Numbered from the stretch's first letter, positions 26,707 through 36,158 are shown. The stretch: 64,000 nt of DNA from JANLUX01 sp031366005 (GCA_031366005.1 JANLZB010000031.1:1-64000); one strand, 5' to 3'. Notes: a model not told the origin generated them from the letters alone. A program made the numbers and translations.

Positions 26707-28236
26707 ATGTTTAGGTTTTCATTAGAACAGATAGAGGAGTACACCTTTGGTAAAAAGGAGTTTTTGATTGATAATGACGCGTTCGAAAACGTTTCAAAAT
26801 CTTTTCATTTTTTAGTGGAGTTCTCCCGGAATAAGATCATTTATGGTATCAATACGGGCTTTGGCCCCATGGCACAGTATAAAATTGATACTGCACAGCT
26901 GAACCAATTGCAATACAATTTAATCAGAAGCCATTCATGCGGAGTAGGTAATGCTTTGAATGAAACCTATTCGCGTAGCGTGGTTCTTTCACGACTGATA
27001 AATTTTTTACAGGGGCATTCAGGTGTGAGTAATGATGTCATCAACCAGCTTATCGCATTTTTAAATAATAATCTGTTACCGGAAATTTTTGAGCACGGTG
27101 GAGTAGGAGCCAGTGGAGATTTGACTCAGTTAGCACATTTGGGATTGAACCTTATTGGTGAAGGTCATGTATATCACAATGGTGAACGGATAAAAACTGC
27201 AGATGCACTGAAGAAATTAAAGATTTCTCCATTGAAGCTTCAGCTAAGAGATGGATTAGGAATTATAAATGGGACATCCTGCATGTCAGGTATTGGAGCA
27301 GTTAATCTTGTGTATGCTTACCGGTTGTTAAACTGGTCTATTGCTTCTTCGGCTATTGTTAATGAAATTGTATGTTCGTTTGATGATTCTTTCTCTGAAG
27401 AATTGAATAGCGTTAAGCGCCATAAAGGCCAGCAGCAAATTGCAGCTAAGATCCGTTCGTTTTTATCTGACAGCAAACTCATCAGAAACAGGATTGAATT
27501 GTTTGAAGATCATTCAGAATTTCAGCGTGAAGAATTCACAAGTAAAATACAGGAGTATTATTCCATTCGCTGTGTACCGCAGATATTAGGTCCCATAGCT
27601 GATACATTGGATTACACAAAACAAATTCTTGAAGATGAAATAAACTCTACCAATGATAACCCTGTTGTGATGCCTGATGAAGACAATGTTTTTCATGGAG
27701 GTAATTTTCATGGTGATTATATTTCGCTTGAAATGGATAAGTTAAAACTCGCACTCACTAAATTATCCATGCTTGCTGAAAGACAACTGAATTTTTTACT
27801 CAATGACCGGTTGAATGAAAAATTTCCTCCCTTTCTCAATTCAGAAAAGCTGGGATTGAATTTTGGATTACAAGGTGCGCAATACACTGCCACGTCCACC
27901 ACTGCTGAAAACCAGACATTGTGTAATTCAATGTATGTGCACAGTATCCCAAGCAATAAAGACAACCAGGATATTGTAAGCATGGGAACTAACAGCGCCA
28001 TCATTACTAAAAAAGTTTTAGAAAATTCATTCCAGGTTATGGCAATTCACCTAATTGCTATTTGCCAGGCGATAGATTTATTAGATAAATCAGAAAAAGA
28101 AAAACTCTCTTCAAAAACCAAAGAAGTTTATTCATTGATCCGCAAGAAAGTTAATTTTATTACTGATGATATATCACACTCCGATGCAATCAATGCAGTG
28201 TATGATTTTATCAGGGAACATAAATTTTCGTTATGA
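26707..28236 (+). CDS. Tyrosine (aromatic amino acid) ammonia-lyase
   Basis: Deaminates tyrosine to 4-coumarate, the aryl starter of flexirubin-type pigments. 509 residues of the HAL/PAL family; the MIO cofactor forms from Ala135-Ser136-Gly137 in GVGASGDLTQ. Other family motifs are YGINTGFGPMAQY, NGTSCMSGIGAVN, STNDNPVV and the FHGGNFHGDYISLEMDK block. Overall it resembles, from memory, the characterised Flavobacterium johnsoniae TAL, including RSHSxG in the substrate-selection region. Histidine as substrate cannot be excluded by eye, but the cluster argues for tyrosine. Its stop overlaps the start of a truncated fabG copy (ATGA), which suggests the two genes were originally coupled. Confidence 0.88.
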   Translation: MFRFSLEQIEEYTFGKKEFLIDNDAFENVSKSFHFLVEFSRNKIIYGINTGFGPMAQYKIDTAQLNQLQYNLIRSHSCGVGNALNETYSRSVVLSRLINFLQGHSGVSNDVINQLIAFLNNNLLPEIFEHGGVGASGDLTQLAHLGLNLIGEGHVYHNGERIKTADALKKLKISPLKLQLRDGLGIINGTSCMSGIGAVNLVYAYRLLNWSIASSAIVNEIVCSFDDSFSEELNSVKRHKGQQQIAAKIRSFLSDSKLIRNRIELFEDHSEFQREEFTSKIQEYYSIRCVPQILGPIADTLDYTKQILEDEINSTNDNPVVMPDEDNVFHGGNFHGDYISLEMDKLKLALTKLSMLAERQLNFLLNDRLNEKFPPFLNSEKLGLNFGLQGAQYTATSTTAENQTLCNSMYVHSIPSNKDNQDIVSMGTNSAIITKKVLENSFQVMAIHLIAICQAIDLLDKSEKEKLSSKTKEVYSLIRKKVNFITDDISHSDAINAVYDFIREHKFSL

Positions 28237-28415
28237 ACTGTGCATTAATAACAGGAGCGTCACGTGGAATTGGAAAAGCAATTGCTTTACAGATTTCAAA
28301 AGATCATAGCCTTCATATTCTCATCAATTATTCTTCTAACAGTGCAGCTGCACAGCAAACACTGGATGAAATTATTGCTGCAGGACTAATTGAGAAGTCC
28401 TTTGCATTATCTTAA
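28233..28415 (+). pseudogene. Truncated 5' duplicate of fabG
   Basis: The first about 154 bases are nearly identical (about 96% by hand count, six differences) to the start of the intact fabG at 28986. Only the NAD-binding Rossmann start (ITGASRGIGKAI) and first helices are encoded before the sequence diverges and stops after 60 codons. Ser, Tyr and Lys catalytic residues are absent, so no enzyme is made. Its ATG overlaps the ammonia-lyase stop, which is the coupling expected of the original fabG. A toxin-antitoxin pair follows immediately. Confidence 0.88.
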
Positions 28416-28432
28416 CTTAGCAAAAAAAATCA

Positions 28433-28603
28433 ATGGTTCTCATTCTTAAAAAAAGAACATCACACTCCCCAAGTCAACAAGTAGATGAAATTCTACGTTT
28501 GAAAAAGGCTGCAAAACCGAAACATGCATGGAATAAGTTTTTCGGAAAAATAAAAGGGTCTATGGACCCAGTTGTTTATCAACGTAATCTAAGGAATGAC
28601 TAA
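28433..28603 (+). CDS. Putative VapB-type antitoxin
   Basis: 56 residues, MVLILKKRTSHSP at the start and a toxin-binding-like tail with WNKFFGKIKG and DPVVYQRNLRND. The final D-P-x-x-Y-Q-x-x-L-R pattern is common in short antitoxins paired with PIN toxins in Bacteroidota. Its stop overlaps the toxin start by 8 bases (ATGACTAA), the usual coupling. It probably neutralises the toxin and represses the pair's own promoter. Confidence 0.78.
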   Translation: MVLILKKRTSHSPSQQVDEILRLKKAAKPKHAWNKFFGKIKGSMDPVVYQRNLRND

Positions 28604-28967
28604 TATACTGCTGGACACTAATATCCTGATTTATATTTTACAGGGGAAAATTTCGGTTAAGGAAATACTGGATGAGAAAAACTGGTACATCTCATTTATA
28701 AGCGAAATGGAATTGCAAATTAAACCAGGTCTTACTTCTAAAGAAATAAAGAGTATCAACTCATTACTCAATGAATGCACAATCATAGAGATGAATGCTA
28801 ATATCAAGTCCAGGGCAATTTCAAATGTTTTGGAATACAAATTGAAACTTGCTGATGGTATAATATTAGCCACATCTCAAACAAATAATTTTTTTCTTTT
28901 AACTGCTGACTCAGTATTTAAGAAAATTGCCATTGAAACGAATGATGTATTGTTTATTGTTCCATAA
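28596..28967 (+). CDS. PIN-domain toxin, VapC family
   Basis: 123 residues forming a PIN ribonuclease domain. Acidic metal-binding residues are visible: Asp7 in LLDTNILIY, Glu in SFISEMELQ near residue 37, Asp in KLADGIILATS near residue 87 and Asp in LLTADSVF near residue 104. VapC toxins cut tRNA or rRNA when their antitoxin is lost. The pair sits inside the pigment operon between two copies of the fabG 5' end. No transposase or integrase accompanies it. Confidence 0.85.
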   Translation: MTNILLDTNILIYILQGKISVKEILDEKNWYISFISEMELQIKPGLTSKEIKSINSLLNECTIIEMNANIKSRAISNVLEYKLKLADGIILATSQTNNFFLLTADSVFKKIAIETNDVLFIVP

Positions 28968-28985
28968 AATAACCTGAAATTAATA

Positions 28986-29717
28986 ATGAACTGTGCATTA
29001 ATAACAGGAGCGTCACGTGGAATTGGAAAAGCAATTGCTTTACAGATTTCGAAAGATCATAGCCTTCATATTCTCATCAATTATTCTTCTAACAGGACAG
29101 CTGCACAGCAAACACTGGATGAAATTTTTGCCTCAGGAGGCACAGGTGAACTCTTACCTTTTAATGTTCAGAACAAAACAGAAGTTGATAATGCATTGAA
29201 CAGCTGGAAGGAAAAAAATCCGGATAACTTTATAAGTGTGTTAGTCAATAACGCTGGCATCACAAAAGATGGAATGTTTATGTGGATGCCTGAAAAAGAT
29301 TGGGATGATGTGATGAATGTAACATCAAAAGGAATGTTTAATGTAACGCAAAATATTATCCAGACGATGCTTCGTAAGCGAACCGGCTGTGTGATTAATA
29401 TGGTTTCTGTTTCGGGATTGAAAGGAGTTGCAGGTCAGACAAATTATTCAGCAGCCAAAGGAGCTGCTATTGGTTTCACCAAAGCATTGGCACAGGAAGT
29501 AGCAAAGCGAAACATAACGGTGAATGCAATTGCTCCCGGTTTTATTAAAAGTGATATGACAGAAGGATTGGATGAAAAAGAATTATCCAGATTAGTTCCG
29601 ATGCAGCGCTTTGGTTCGGTGGAGGAAGTGGCGCACCTTGCAAGTTTTCTTGCTTCAGGAAAATCAAAATATATTACGGGAGAAATAATTAATATTAATG
29701 GAGGGATATATAGTTAG
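28986..29717 (+). CDS. fabG: 3-oxoacyl-ACP reductase FabG (pigment cluster)
   Basis: Short-chain dehydrogenase reducing 3-ketoacyl-ACP with NADPH during polyene chain extension. 243 residues, full length: cofactor motif TGASRGIG (residues 7-14), NNAG (88-91), catalytic Ser141, Tyr154 and Lys158 (YSAAK), and the ending GEIININGGIYS. It is the intact copy downstream of the toxin-antitoxin insertion. Its first about 51 codons duplicate the truncated copy at 28233. A 143-base gap separates it from the next ketosynthase; no dehydratase gene lies in that gap. Confidence 0.9.
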   Translation: MNCALITGASRGIGKAIALQISKDHSLHILINYSSNRTAAQQTLDEIFASGGTGELLPFNVQNKTEVDNALNSWKEKNPDNFISVLVNNAGITKDGMFMWMPEKDWDDVMNVTSKGMFNVTQNIIQTMLRKRTGCVINMVSVSGLKGVAGQTNYSAAKGAAIGFTKALAQEVAKRNITVNAIAPGFIKSDMTEGLDEKELSRLVPMQRFGSVEEVAHLASFLASGKSKYITGEIININGGIYS

Positions 29718-29861
29718 ATGCATATCAATTAACGAAAGATTTACAAATACAACCAATGATTGTCATAACAAATCCATTGTTAAATCGTTTTTTAAAAATT
29801 GCTTTATTCGTAACATTCGTATAAGATTCGTTAATTGGCAACCCTCAAATCTTAAATCAAA

Positions 29862-31079
29862 GTGAATAAGCGCGTAGTAATCACAGGTATCGGAATTTAT
29901 TCATGCATTGGTAAAACACTGGATGAGGTAAAAGATTCTTTGTATAAAGGAAAGAGCGGAATTATTTATGATGAAGAAAGAAAAATTCTTGGTTACCGTT
30001 CGGCTTTAACAGGATTTGTTGAAACACCTGATTTAAAAAAACATTTGTCGCGCAGAGAGCGAATCGGCATGCACCAACCCGCAATGTATGCATACATGGC
30101 AACCAAGGAGGCATTGGATAATGCAAAACTTGACATTGATTTCCTCGATAAAAACGAAACAGGAATTATTTATGGCAATGACAGCACTGCAGGAGCTGTG
30201 ATAGAAACAGTGGATAAAGCAAGAGCTAAAAAAGACAACACATTAATTGGCAGTGGAGATATTTTTCAGAATATGAATTGCACCGTGAACATGAATCTCT
30301 CTACTATTTTTAAATTGAAAGGAATCAATTTCACATTGGCAGCTGCGTGTGCTTCAGGCTCTCATTCTATTGGAATGGGATTTTTATTAATTAAAGAAGG
30401 TTACCAGGACAGGATCATTTGTGGTGGTTCGCAGGAAATAAATATTCATACCATGGGAAGCTTTGACGGACTAGGGGTCTTCTCAATCAGAGAATCAGAG
30501 CCTGCAAAAGCATCACGACCATTTGACCGCGATCGTGATGGACTAATTCCTTCAGGCGGAGCTGCCACACTTATTCTTGAATCTTATGAATCTGCAATAG
30601 AAAGAGGCGCTCCTATCCTTGCTGAAGTTATTGGTTATGGATTTTCTTCCAATGGCGATCATATTTCCAACCCTAATCATGATGGGCAGCTAAGGTCTTT
30701 AACCATGGCATTGAAACAGGCAGGAATAAAAACTACTGAAATTGATTACGTGAATGCACATGCAACATCCACTCCTGTGGGAGATAGTATTGAAGCAACT
30801 GTGATACATGATTTGCTGGGTAATAAAGTACCAGTAAGTTCTACCAAATCAATGACAGGACATGAATGCTGGATGGCAGGAGCGAGTGAGATAGTCTATT
30901 CAATGCTCATGATGCAAAATGATTTTATCGCACCCAATATTAATTTTGAAAACCCGGATGAGGAATCTGCGAAAATTAATATTGTTGCTCAAACCAAAGA
31001 ACAAAAAATTAATTGCTTTTTATCCAACTCATTTGGCTTTGGTGGAACTAATTCATCGCTGATAATAAAAAAGGTCTGA
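29862..31079 (+). CDS. Beta-ketoacyl-ACP synthase (KAS I/II type), second catalytic KS
   Basis: 405 residues with a complete Cys163 (AAACASGSHSIG), His300 (NAHATSTPVGD) and His334 (KSMTGHECWMAGA) triad. It starts at GTG. It belongs to the plus-strand arm with TAL and FabG, so it probably starts or extends the aryl chain. The KS/CLF pair on the other arm may act at another stage. The gene ends the plus-strand arm and is convergent with a secreted-protein gene. Confidence 0.88.
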   Translation: MNKRVVITGIGIYSCIGKTLDEVKDSLYKGKSGIIYDEERKILGYRSALTGFVETPDLKKHLSRRERIGMHQPAMYAYMATKEALDNAKLDIDFLDKNETGIIYGNDSTAGAVIETVDKARAKKDNTLIGSGDIFQNMNCTVNMNLSTIFKLKGINFTLAAACASGSHSIGMGFLLIKEGYQDRIICGGSQEINIHTMGSFDGLGVFSIRESEPAKASRPFDRDRDGLIPSGGAATLILESYESAIERGAPILAEVIGYGFSSNGDHISNPNHDGQLRSLTMALKQAGIKTTEIDYVNAHATSTPVGDSIEATVIHDLLGNKVPVSSTKSMTGHECWMAGASEIVYSMLMMQNDFIAPNINFENPDEESAKINIVAQTKEQKINCFLSNSFGFGGTNSSLIIKKV

Positions 31080-31119
31080 TTGAATAAAACGTTTTTGTTT
31101 GTCATACATCCCGCCTGTG

Positions 31120-31137
31120 TTGGTGTTTTTCCACCAA
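31120..31137. terminator. Weak hairpin between convergent genes
   Basis: TTGGTG (31120-31125) pairs with CACCAA (31132-31137) around a T-rich loop, in the gap between the ketosynthase and the convergent secreted-protein stop. Only 6 base pairs, so tentative. Confidence 0.3.
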
Positions 31138-31158
31138 TAAGTTTTCTCACTTTCTTAT

Positions 31159-32694
31159 TCAAAGCTTAATAAACTTTGCTCTGCCCACAACAGCATTCCT
31201 GTTTTTAAAACAAACAAAATAGATAGCCGGATTAAGCCGTTCCGTATTAACTTTTTCAACATCATTATTCAGCTTTAGCAGCGTATGACCAGCTAAATCA
31301 TAAATCATTATTTCATCAAATGCCCTTAAAGTTTTCGCAGTTGCATTCAGGTACAAATAATCCTGAACCACATTTTGCATAATCATCTGGTCCGGTGGTA
31401 TAAAATCATTTATTGAAGTGCAAAAATTCACCATAACCGAATCGGTGGCACTGCATCCACCCGATGAAGTAGCAGTTACCCAATATAATCCCGGCATACT
31501 GGAAGTAATGCTGGATGCAGTTGACCCGTTGTTCCAGGCATAAGATTGAAATCCTGTCACTGCAGCATTCAGCGTAAAAGGTACCGGAGGACAAATGGTT
31601 AAATCAGGACCTATATTAATGTAAGATGGATTGCCCACAAAAGCAGTAATTGAATTATACACATTTGAAAAGTTAGCATAAGCACCCGCATACACAGTAT
31701 CATTCTGTACATAAATTGCTGTCATCCGCGAGGCATTTCCTGTACCAAGATTGGTAGCATCCCAGCATGTTGCATAACCCGAATTGATATCCACCTGGCC
31801 TATACGATACCTGTAATTACCACCGATGTTAGCAGAATTACTTCCGATCCACAATGTATTGCCTTGTGGAAATATGGCTGAAACAACATGATTGCTGCAA
31901 TAGAAGTCTTTGGAAGTAATAAATCCTGCCGGATCTATCTCCGCAATTCCATTCCTGTTTAAGCCTCCTAACTGGCTAAAATTTCCACACACATAAATTT
32001 TACCTGCAAAAGAAATCATATCTTCTAGATAGTTACCCCCATTCGTATAAAAATGAAAACTCGTATCCAAATTTCGTGTTGTTTTATCGAATCTGGCAAT
32101 ATTTTGAGCATTTAAGTAGGTAAAAGCTCCTGCTACATACACATAATTATTTAAAATGGTTATTGCGGTTATTGAATTGGCGTTTAATGAATCAATTCTC
32201 CATAAATCTGTAGCCAGGGTATTAATTCCAAAGCGGGCAATTCCATCACCACTAGTTGGAAAATAGGCATTATAATATACATAACCTCCCTCAGCATACA
32301 ACGCTTCTTCGTAATAAGACGTATTATTGATATTCGAAGTTAATAAATTAAGTGAGGGTAAATCATACACTGCAATATGCTTTCTTTCAACACCGGAAAT
32401 GGTATCGAATAAACCAGCCACTACAAGCTTATTTCCTGTCACTAAGAATCTCCTTACCTCTCCGTTTGGGTTAGGGTTCCAGCTTAGCACAGCACCGGTA
32501 ATTGCATCCACTGCTGCCAGGTGGTTGCGATAAACTGCGCCAGCCGAATCAAATGCACCTCCTGCAAACACTGTATTCTGATAGCGGATAATATCAAGCA
32601 CATCATTATTTACACCTGCAAAATTATTTTGCTTTATTTGTGCTTGGGCACTTGTAACTGCCAGTAATAAAATAAAGAGTAAGGAGTAGCGCAT
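31159..32694 (-). CDS. Secreted beta-propeller-like protein with type IX sorting domain
   Basis: 511 residues. Signal peptide (about 1-18, ending AQA), then repeated strands with recurring AGxF/ VYVAGAFTY-like phrases (residues about 25-350), reminiscent of delta-60 or kelch-type propellers. A small Ig/PKD-like unit follows (about 355-425, ATSSGGCSATDSVMV). The end is a Por/T9SS C-terminal domain (about 435-511) with YDLAGHTLLKL and closing AKFIKL. Destined for the cell surface or medium through the type IX system. No enzymatic motif. It separates the two biosynthetic loci and shares no obvious link with them. Confidence 0.8.
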   Translation of the reverse strand: MRYSLLFILLLAVTSAQAQIKQNNFAGVNNDVLDIIRYQNTVFAGGAFDSAGAVYRNHLAAVDAITGAVLSWNPNPNGEVRRFLVTGNKLVVAGLFDTISGVERKHIAVYDLPSLNLLTSNINNTSYYEEALYAEGGYVYYNAYFPTSGDGIARFGINTLATDLWRIDSLNANSITAITILNNYVYVAGAFTYLNAQNIARFDKTTRNLDTSFHFYTNGGNYLEDMISFAGKIYVCGNFSQLGGLNRNGIAEIDPAGFITSKDFYCSNHVVSAIFPQGNTLWIGSNSANIGGNYRYRIGQVDINSGYATCWDATNLGTGNASRMTAIYVQNDTVYAGAYANFSNVYNSITAFVGNPSYINIGPDLTICPPVPFTLNAAVTGFQSYAWNNGSTASSITSSMPGLYWVTATSSGGCSATDSVMVNFCTSINDFIPPDQMIMQNVVQDYLYLNATAKTLRAFDEIMIYDLAGHTLLKLNNDVEKVNTERLNPAIYFVCFKNRNAVVGRAKFIKL

Positions 32695-33056
32695 AGTTAT
32701 TGGTTTTTATTATATGATTAGAATTAACAGGGATTTTGCCAGCCAGTTCAAATATAGTACCAATACAGCATCTTTGATAAACGTCACGCCCTTATCGTTT
32801 TATCGCCAACAAGTTTACTGTTTTATTTTATAAGTGATGGTTATTCTTTCTTGCAGGTGAAGGAAAGAAGCAACCCTAACTCAGCGTATTATTTACTTTG
32901 CTGTTGTATTTTTTAATAGATTTTATCTGTTGCTATCAGGTTGTTTACTGGTTTTTTGTGGTATTGAAGTAAATACTACCAGGATAGCCAAAGTGTAGGA
33001 AATACACGCTTAGTTGTGGAAGTGATAAAATTCAAGCTAAATAAATTCTTAGGAAT
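32695..33056. other. 362-base intergenic stretch without a gene
   Basis: It lies between two minus-strand genes. I see no open frame of note, hairpin or repeat. The only feature is a minus-strand TATATTTG word (TAnnTTTG) at 32749-32756, 55 bases before the secreted-protein ATG, a plausible -7 element without a clear -33. Confidence 0.5.
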
Positions 33057-34202
33057 TTAAATATTTGTCGACCCGTGCGTTTTGGAAATCATCCATCTTT
33101 CCAGTGGAGGTATTGCATGCACACAATTTATACTGAGCGTAGTGATTGCATTTTTCCCAAATAAATTTTGTATCGCCCTGCCCCAGAATAATCGCGAACG
33201 GAAATGTTTATTCCATATCGTTTTATAATGCTCTTCTAAACTATCTCTGTCCTTAATAGTGAAATTATTATTCTCTAAAATATTTGTTTCTAAAATTAAA
33301 TGGCACAAAAGTTTGGAAGCGTGAATCGCCATTGACATTCCATTACCGCAAAGCGGAGTTATTAAACCAGCAGCATCACCGCACATTAAAATATGATTTT
33401 CAATTAATTGTTTTGGAGCAAAAGAAATTTCGTTAATCACTTCTGGTTGATTGAAAATAAATTCCGCATTTATAAAAATATTTTTGATTACAGGATTTTT
33501 AAATAAAATATTTTCTTCCAGTTCTTTGATGGATTCAAAATTTATTTCAGGATTTCTCTTGTATAAATAACAGACGTTGTATTTATCATCTTCAATCTTT
33601 GCAATACCGCAATAACCATTTTCAAAATTGTCAAGCCCGATTTCATTTTTAGGATAATCAGTTTTGAGATGGTACTTAACGCCCATGTAACCTGTGCGCG
33701 ACCGGATAAATTCACGATTAAGTTTTTTATCGAGTAAATCACGTTTGCCATAACTGCCGATTACAAACTTTGCACTAAAAGTTTTTTCTGAATTTGTTTT
33801 CACTGAAAAAATATTTTCAGCAAATGAAATATCTATCACTTTAGTGGTTGTTAAAACATCAGCGCCATTTTTTATTGCTGATTGAAACAACGCATTATCC
33901 ATTTGATAACGGCTTAATCCAAATCCTCCTGGATCAAGATCAGTATAAATATTTTTTCCTGCAGGAGTGGAAATACGAAGCTTGTTAATTCGCGCAGCAT
34001 TATAGCTGAAAGGATCAAATCCTATGGATTGCAAAAATGCAAGGACTTCATTGCTTACATATTCACCGCAGACCTTATGATATGGATAAGTTTTCTTTTC
34101 AATCAGCAAAACATTTTTATTTTTTTTTGATAATAAAATTGCTGTGGTAAGCCCTGCCAGGCCTCCGCCAACGATAATTATATCATAATCAGTTTTGCTC
34201 AC
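33057..34202 (-). CDS. FAD-dependent oxidoreductase, geranylgeranyl reductase-like
   Basis: 381 residues. N-terminal FAD motif IIIVGGGLAGLTTAILL, then a conserved YPYHKVCGEYVS (the K-x-C-G-E pattern of the geranylgeranyl reductase/UbiH-like family). GDAAGLITPLCGNGMSMA follows near residue 285. Last gene of a three-gene minus-strand operon (type III PKS, methyltransferase, this gene), overlapping the methyltransferase by 4 bases. It probably hydroxylates or reduces the phenolic polyketide made by the PKS; the exact reaction is unknown. Confidence 0.85.
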   Translation of the reverse strand: MSKTDYDIIIVGGGLAGLTTAILLSKKNKNVLLIEKKTYPYHKVCGEYVSNEVLAFLQSIGFDPFSYNAARINKLRISTPAGKNIYTDLDPGGFGLSRYQMDNALFQSAIKNGADVLTTTKVIDISFAENIFSVKTNSEKTFSAKFVIGSYGKRDLLDKKLNREFIRSRTGYMGVKYHLKTDYPKNEIGLDNFENGYCGIAKIEDDKYNVCYLYKRNPEINFESIKELEENILFKNPVIKNIFINAEFIFNQPEVINEISFAPKQLIENHILMCGDAAGLITPLCGNGMSMAIHASKLLCHLILETNILENNNFTIKDRDSLEEHYKTIWNKHFRSRLFWGRAIQNLFGKNAITTLSINCVHAIPPLERWMISKTHGSTNI

Positions 34203-34903
34203 AATGGTTTTTTAATGATAATCTGCCATCTCCATGCCCACATCCATCGTAATTTATAATTTTTAATGCCAGTTTTTGATAAAACATCTTCCCATTCTTT
34301 TCTTGTCAGCGATCTTGCAACAGAAAGCGGACCATCATATTTAACGAGATAGGTTTTTGAAAAAAGAGAAGTAATAAGTTTTATAGAATAATAAGCAAAC
34401 CAATGGCGGTGAAGATCGTTGATGATTATAACCCCTGATGCCAGTTTATACATGCGATTCACTAATTCAATTAATTCATCATTATTAAAATGATGGCAGA
34501 AAAGTGAATTCATTGTAATGTCAGCTTTCTCATTTAAAAGCTTATCATCAAAAACATTCATGGTAATAAATTTAATATTGGAAAAATTTTGTGATTTATT
34601 TTTTGCATACTCGATCATAACCGGGTTCCAATCCACACCAATCAAATTTACTTTACGTTTATTTTTCTCTGACCATTTTGCAATTGCACGCAGCATATCT
34701 CCTCCGCCAATTCCTAAATCCATAATTGTTACAGGTTCATCTTTCCATTCAAGCTGATGGAGTGCATCAAGTATAACACGATAACCCCCTAATAATTTAT
34801 TCACTGTTTCCAGCTCACGTAATGCCTTTCGCGTTTCCTCTGGAGGCACACCCGGCTGATCCATCTTTTCAGGAAGTAATGTTCTTACAGAAAAATCGGG
34901 CAT
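34199..34903 (-). CDS. SAM-dependent methyltransferase of the type III PKS operon
   Basis: 234 residues with motif I IMDLGIGGGDMLRA (near residue 59), an acidic LIGVDWNP and a hydrophobic C-terminal half. It lies 32 bases after the type III PKS stop and overlaps the next oxidoreductase by 4 bases. Likely methylates the resorcinol or pyrone product or a downstream quinol; O- versus C-methylation cannot be told from sequence. Confidence 0.82.
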   Translation of the reverse strand: MPDFSVRTLLPEKMDQPGVPPEETRKALRELETVNKLLGGYRVILDALHQLEWKDEPVTIMDLGIGGGDMLRAIAKWSEKNKRKVNLIGVDWNPVMIEYAKNKSQNFSNIKFITMNVFDDKLLNEKADITMNSLFCHHFNNDELIELVNRMYKLASGVIIINDLHRHWFAYYSIKLITSLFSKTYLVKYDGPLSVARSLTRKEWEDVLSKTGIKNYKLRWMWAWRWQIIIKKPL

Positions 34904-34935
34904 GAGTTTGAAAAACTTATTGATGCAAAATAAGG

Positions 34936-36066
34936 TTAAGAAATTTCTGCAATCATTGCTTCCATTGTTAACCCCGGACCAAATGCACAGCCCAGTATTT
35001 TCTTGCCAACATCATTTTGAGATAGTGATTTTAAATATTTATTTAACACGAAAAAAATTGTTACTGATGACATATTACCGTACTCACGCAGTACATCGTA
35101 GGAAATTTCATTTTGCTCTTTAGTTATATTCAATGCTGTTTCACATGCTTCAAGAATTTTCATTCCTCCCGGATGTAAAGCGTAGTAATCAATTTTATCT
35201 TTTGTGATATTTGATTTCTGAAAAAGTTTTTCCATTAATAAATAAATACTTTTTTTTATGAGTGCGGGAACATACACACTTAAACGAAGATCGAAACCAA
35301 AATCACCAATACGCCACACCATTTCATCTTTACCTGAAGGTTCAAACTCAGCATAAAAATTTTCAAGTGTCAGGTGTAACTCATCATTATTATTTTTTTC
35401 AAATGGTTTAGCAGTTACAACACATGCTGAAGCACCATCAGCAAAAAGTGCATTGGCAATTACCTGATCTTGTTTTTCATTTTTCTGGTAATGCAAAGTA
35501 CATAACTCAACTCCGATGAGTAAAACAATTGACGATAGCTCAGACCGCACAATGTGATTAGCAACTTTTAATGCATTAATACCTGCGTAGCAGCCCATAA
35601 AATTGATGCACGTACGCTCAACGTTTCTGTTCAGGTTTAATTTTTCCACTAACTGAATATCTAATCCGGGAGCTGACATTCCAGTACAACTGAAAGTGAT
35701 TAAATGGGTAACTTCTGAAAGCGATACAGAATTATTTTTAAAACAATCCTTCACTGCTTCCTCGCACAGACCTGTTGCGTAGATTTCAAATAACTCCATC
35801 CTTTTGGATACAGATAACGCGGGTTGATGGTTTGCAGGATGAAACAAAATGTTATCAGCGTGGTCTTCTCTGCCAAATTCCTCAAGTACACTATGTCTGG
35901 ATTCTATTCCGCTGCGGCTGTAAATTTTACGAAGGTGAATTTTTCCCTCACGGCTCAAACCATTCGCATTTTCTAAAATGCGGTGATATAATTCCTGCGA
36001 AATTTTATGTGGCGGCACTGCGGTACCTATTGACCGGATAACTGCTGTTTTAGATGAATGGGGCAT
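34936..36066 (-). CDS. Type III polyketide synthase (chalcone/alkylresorcinol synthase-like)
   Basis: 376 residues of the CHS-like family with the complete triad Cys159 (NFMGCYAGINA), His298 (YALHPGGMKILE) and Asn331 (EYGNMSS). These homodimeric enzymes extend acyl-CoA starters with malonyl-CoA and cyclise the product, often to alkylpyrones or alkylresorcinols in bacteria. The gene leads an operon with a methyltransferase and an FAD oxidoreductase and is divergent from a UbiA prenyltransferase. The set suggests a methylated, oxidised and perhaps prenylated phenolic lipid. It is distinct from the DarA/DarB route to resorcinols upstream. Confidence 0.9.
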   Translation of the reverse strand: MPHSSKTAVIRSIGTAVPPHKISQELYHRILENANGLSREGKIHLRKIYSRSGIESRHSVLEEFGREDHADNILFHPANHQPALSVSKRMELFEIYATGLCEEAVKDCFKNNSVSLSEVTHLITFSCTGMSAPGLDIQLVEKLNLNRNVERTCINFMGCYAGINALKVANHIVRSELSSIVLLIGVELCTLHYQKNEKQDQVIANALFADGASACVVTAKPFEKNNNDELHLTLENFYAEFEPSGKDEMVWRIGDFGFDLRLSVYVPALIKKSIYLLMEKLFQKSNITKDKIDYYALHPGGMKILEACETALNITKEQNEISYDVLREYGNMSSVTIFFVLNKYLKSLSQNDVGKKILGCAFGPGLTMEAMIAEIS

Positions 36067-36150
36067 AATGATTTACTTTCATTCTTTAACAAATAACACA
36101 CCAATTCAATGAGTGACTTTCTTCTACAATATTCAACTTGCATTTTACTT

Positions 36151-36158
36151 TAGTTTTG
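36151..36158 (+). promoter_or_regulatory. -7 promoter element of the UbiA-family gene
   Basis: TAGTTTTG fits TAnnTTTG, 35 bases before the ATG in the divergent gap. No TTG at the normal -33 distance. Confidence 0.4.
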
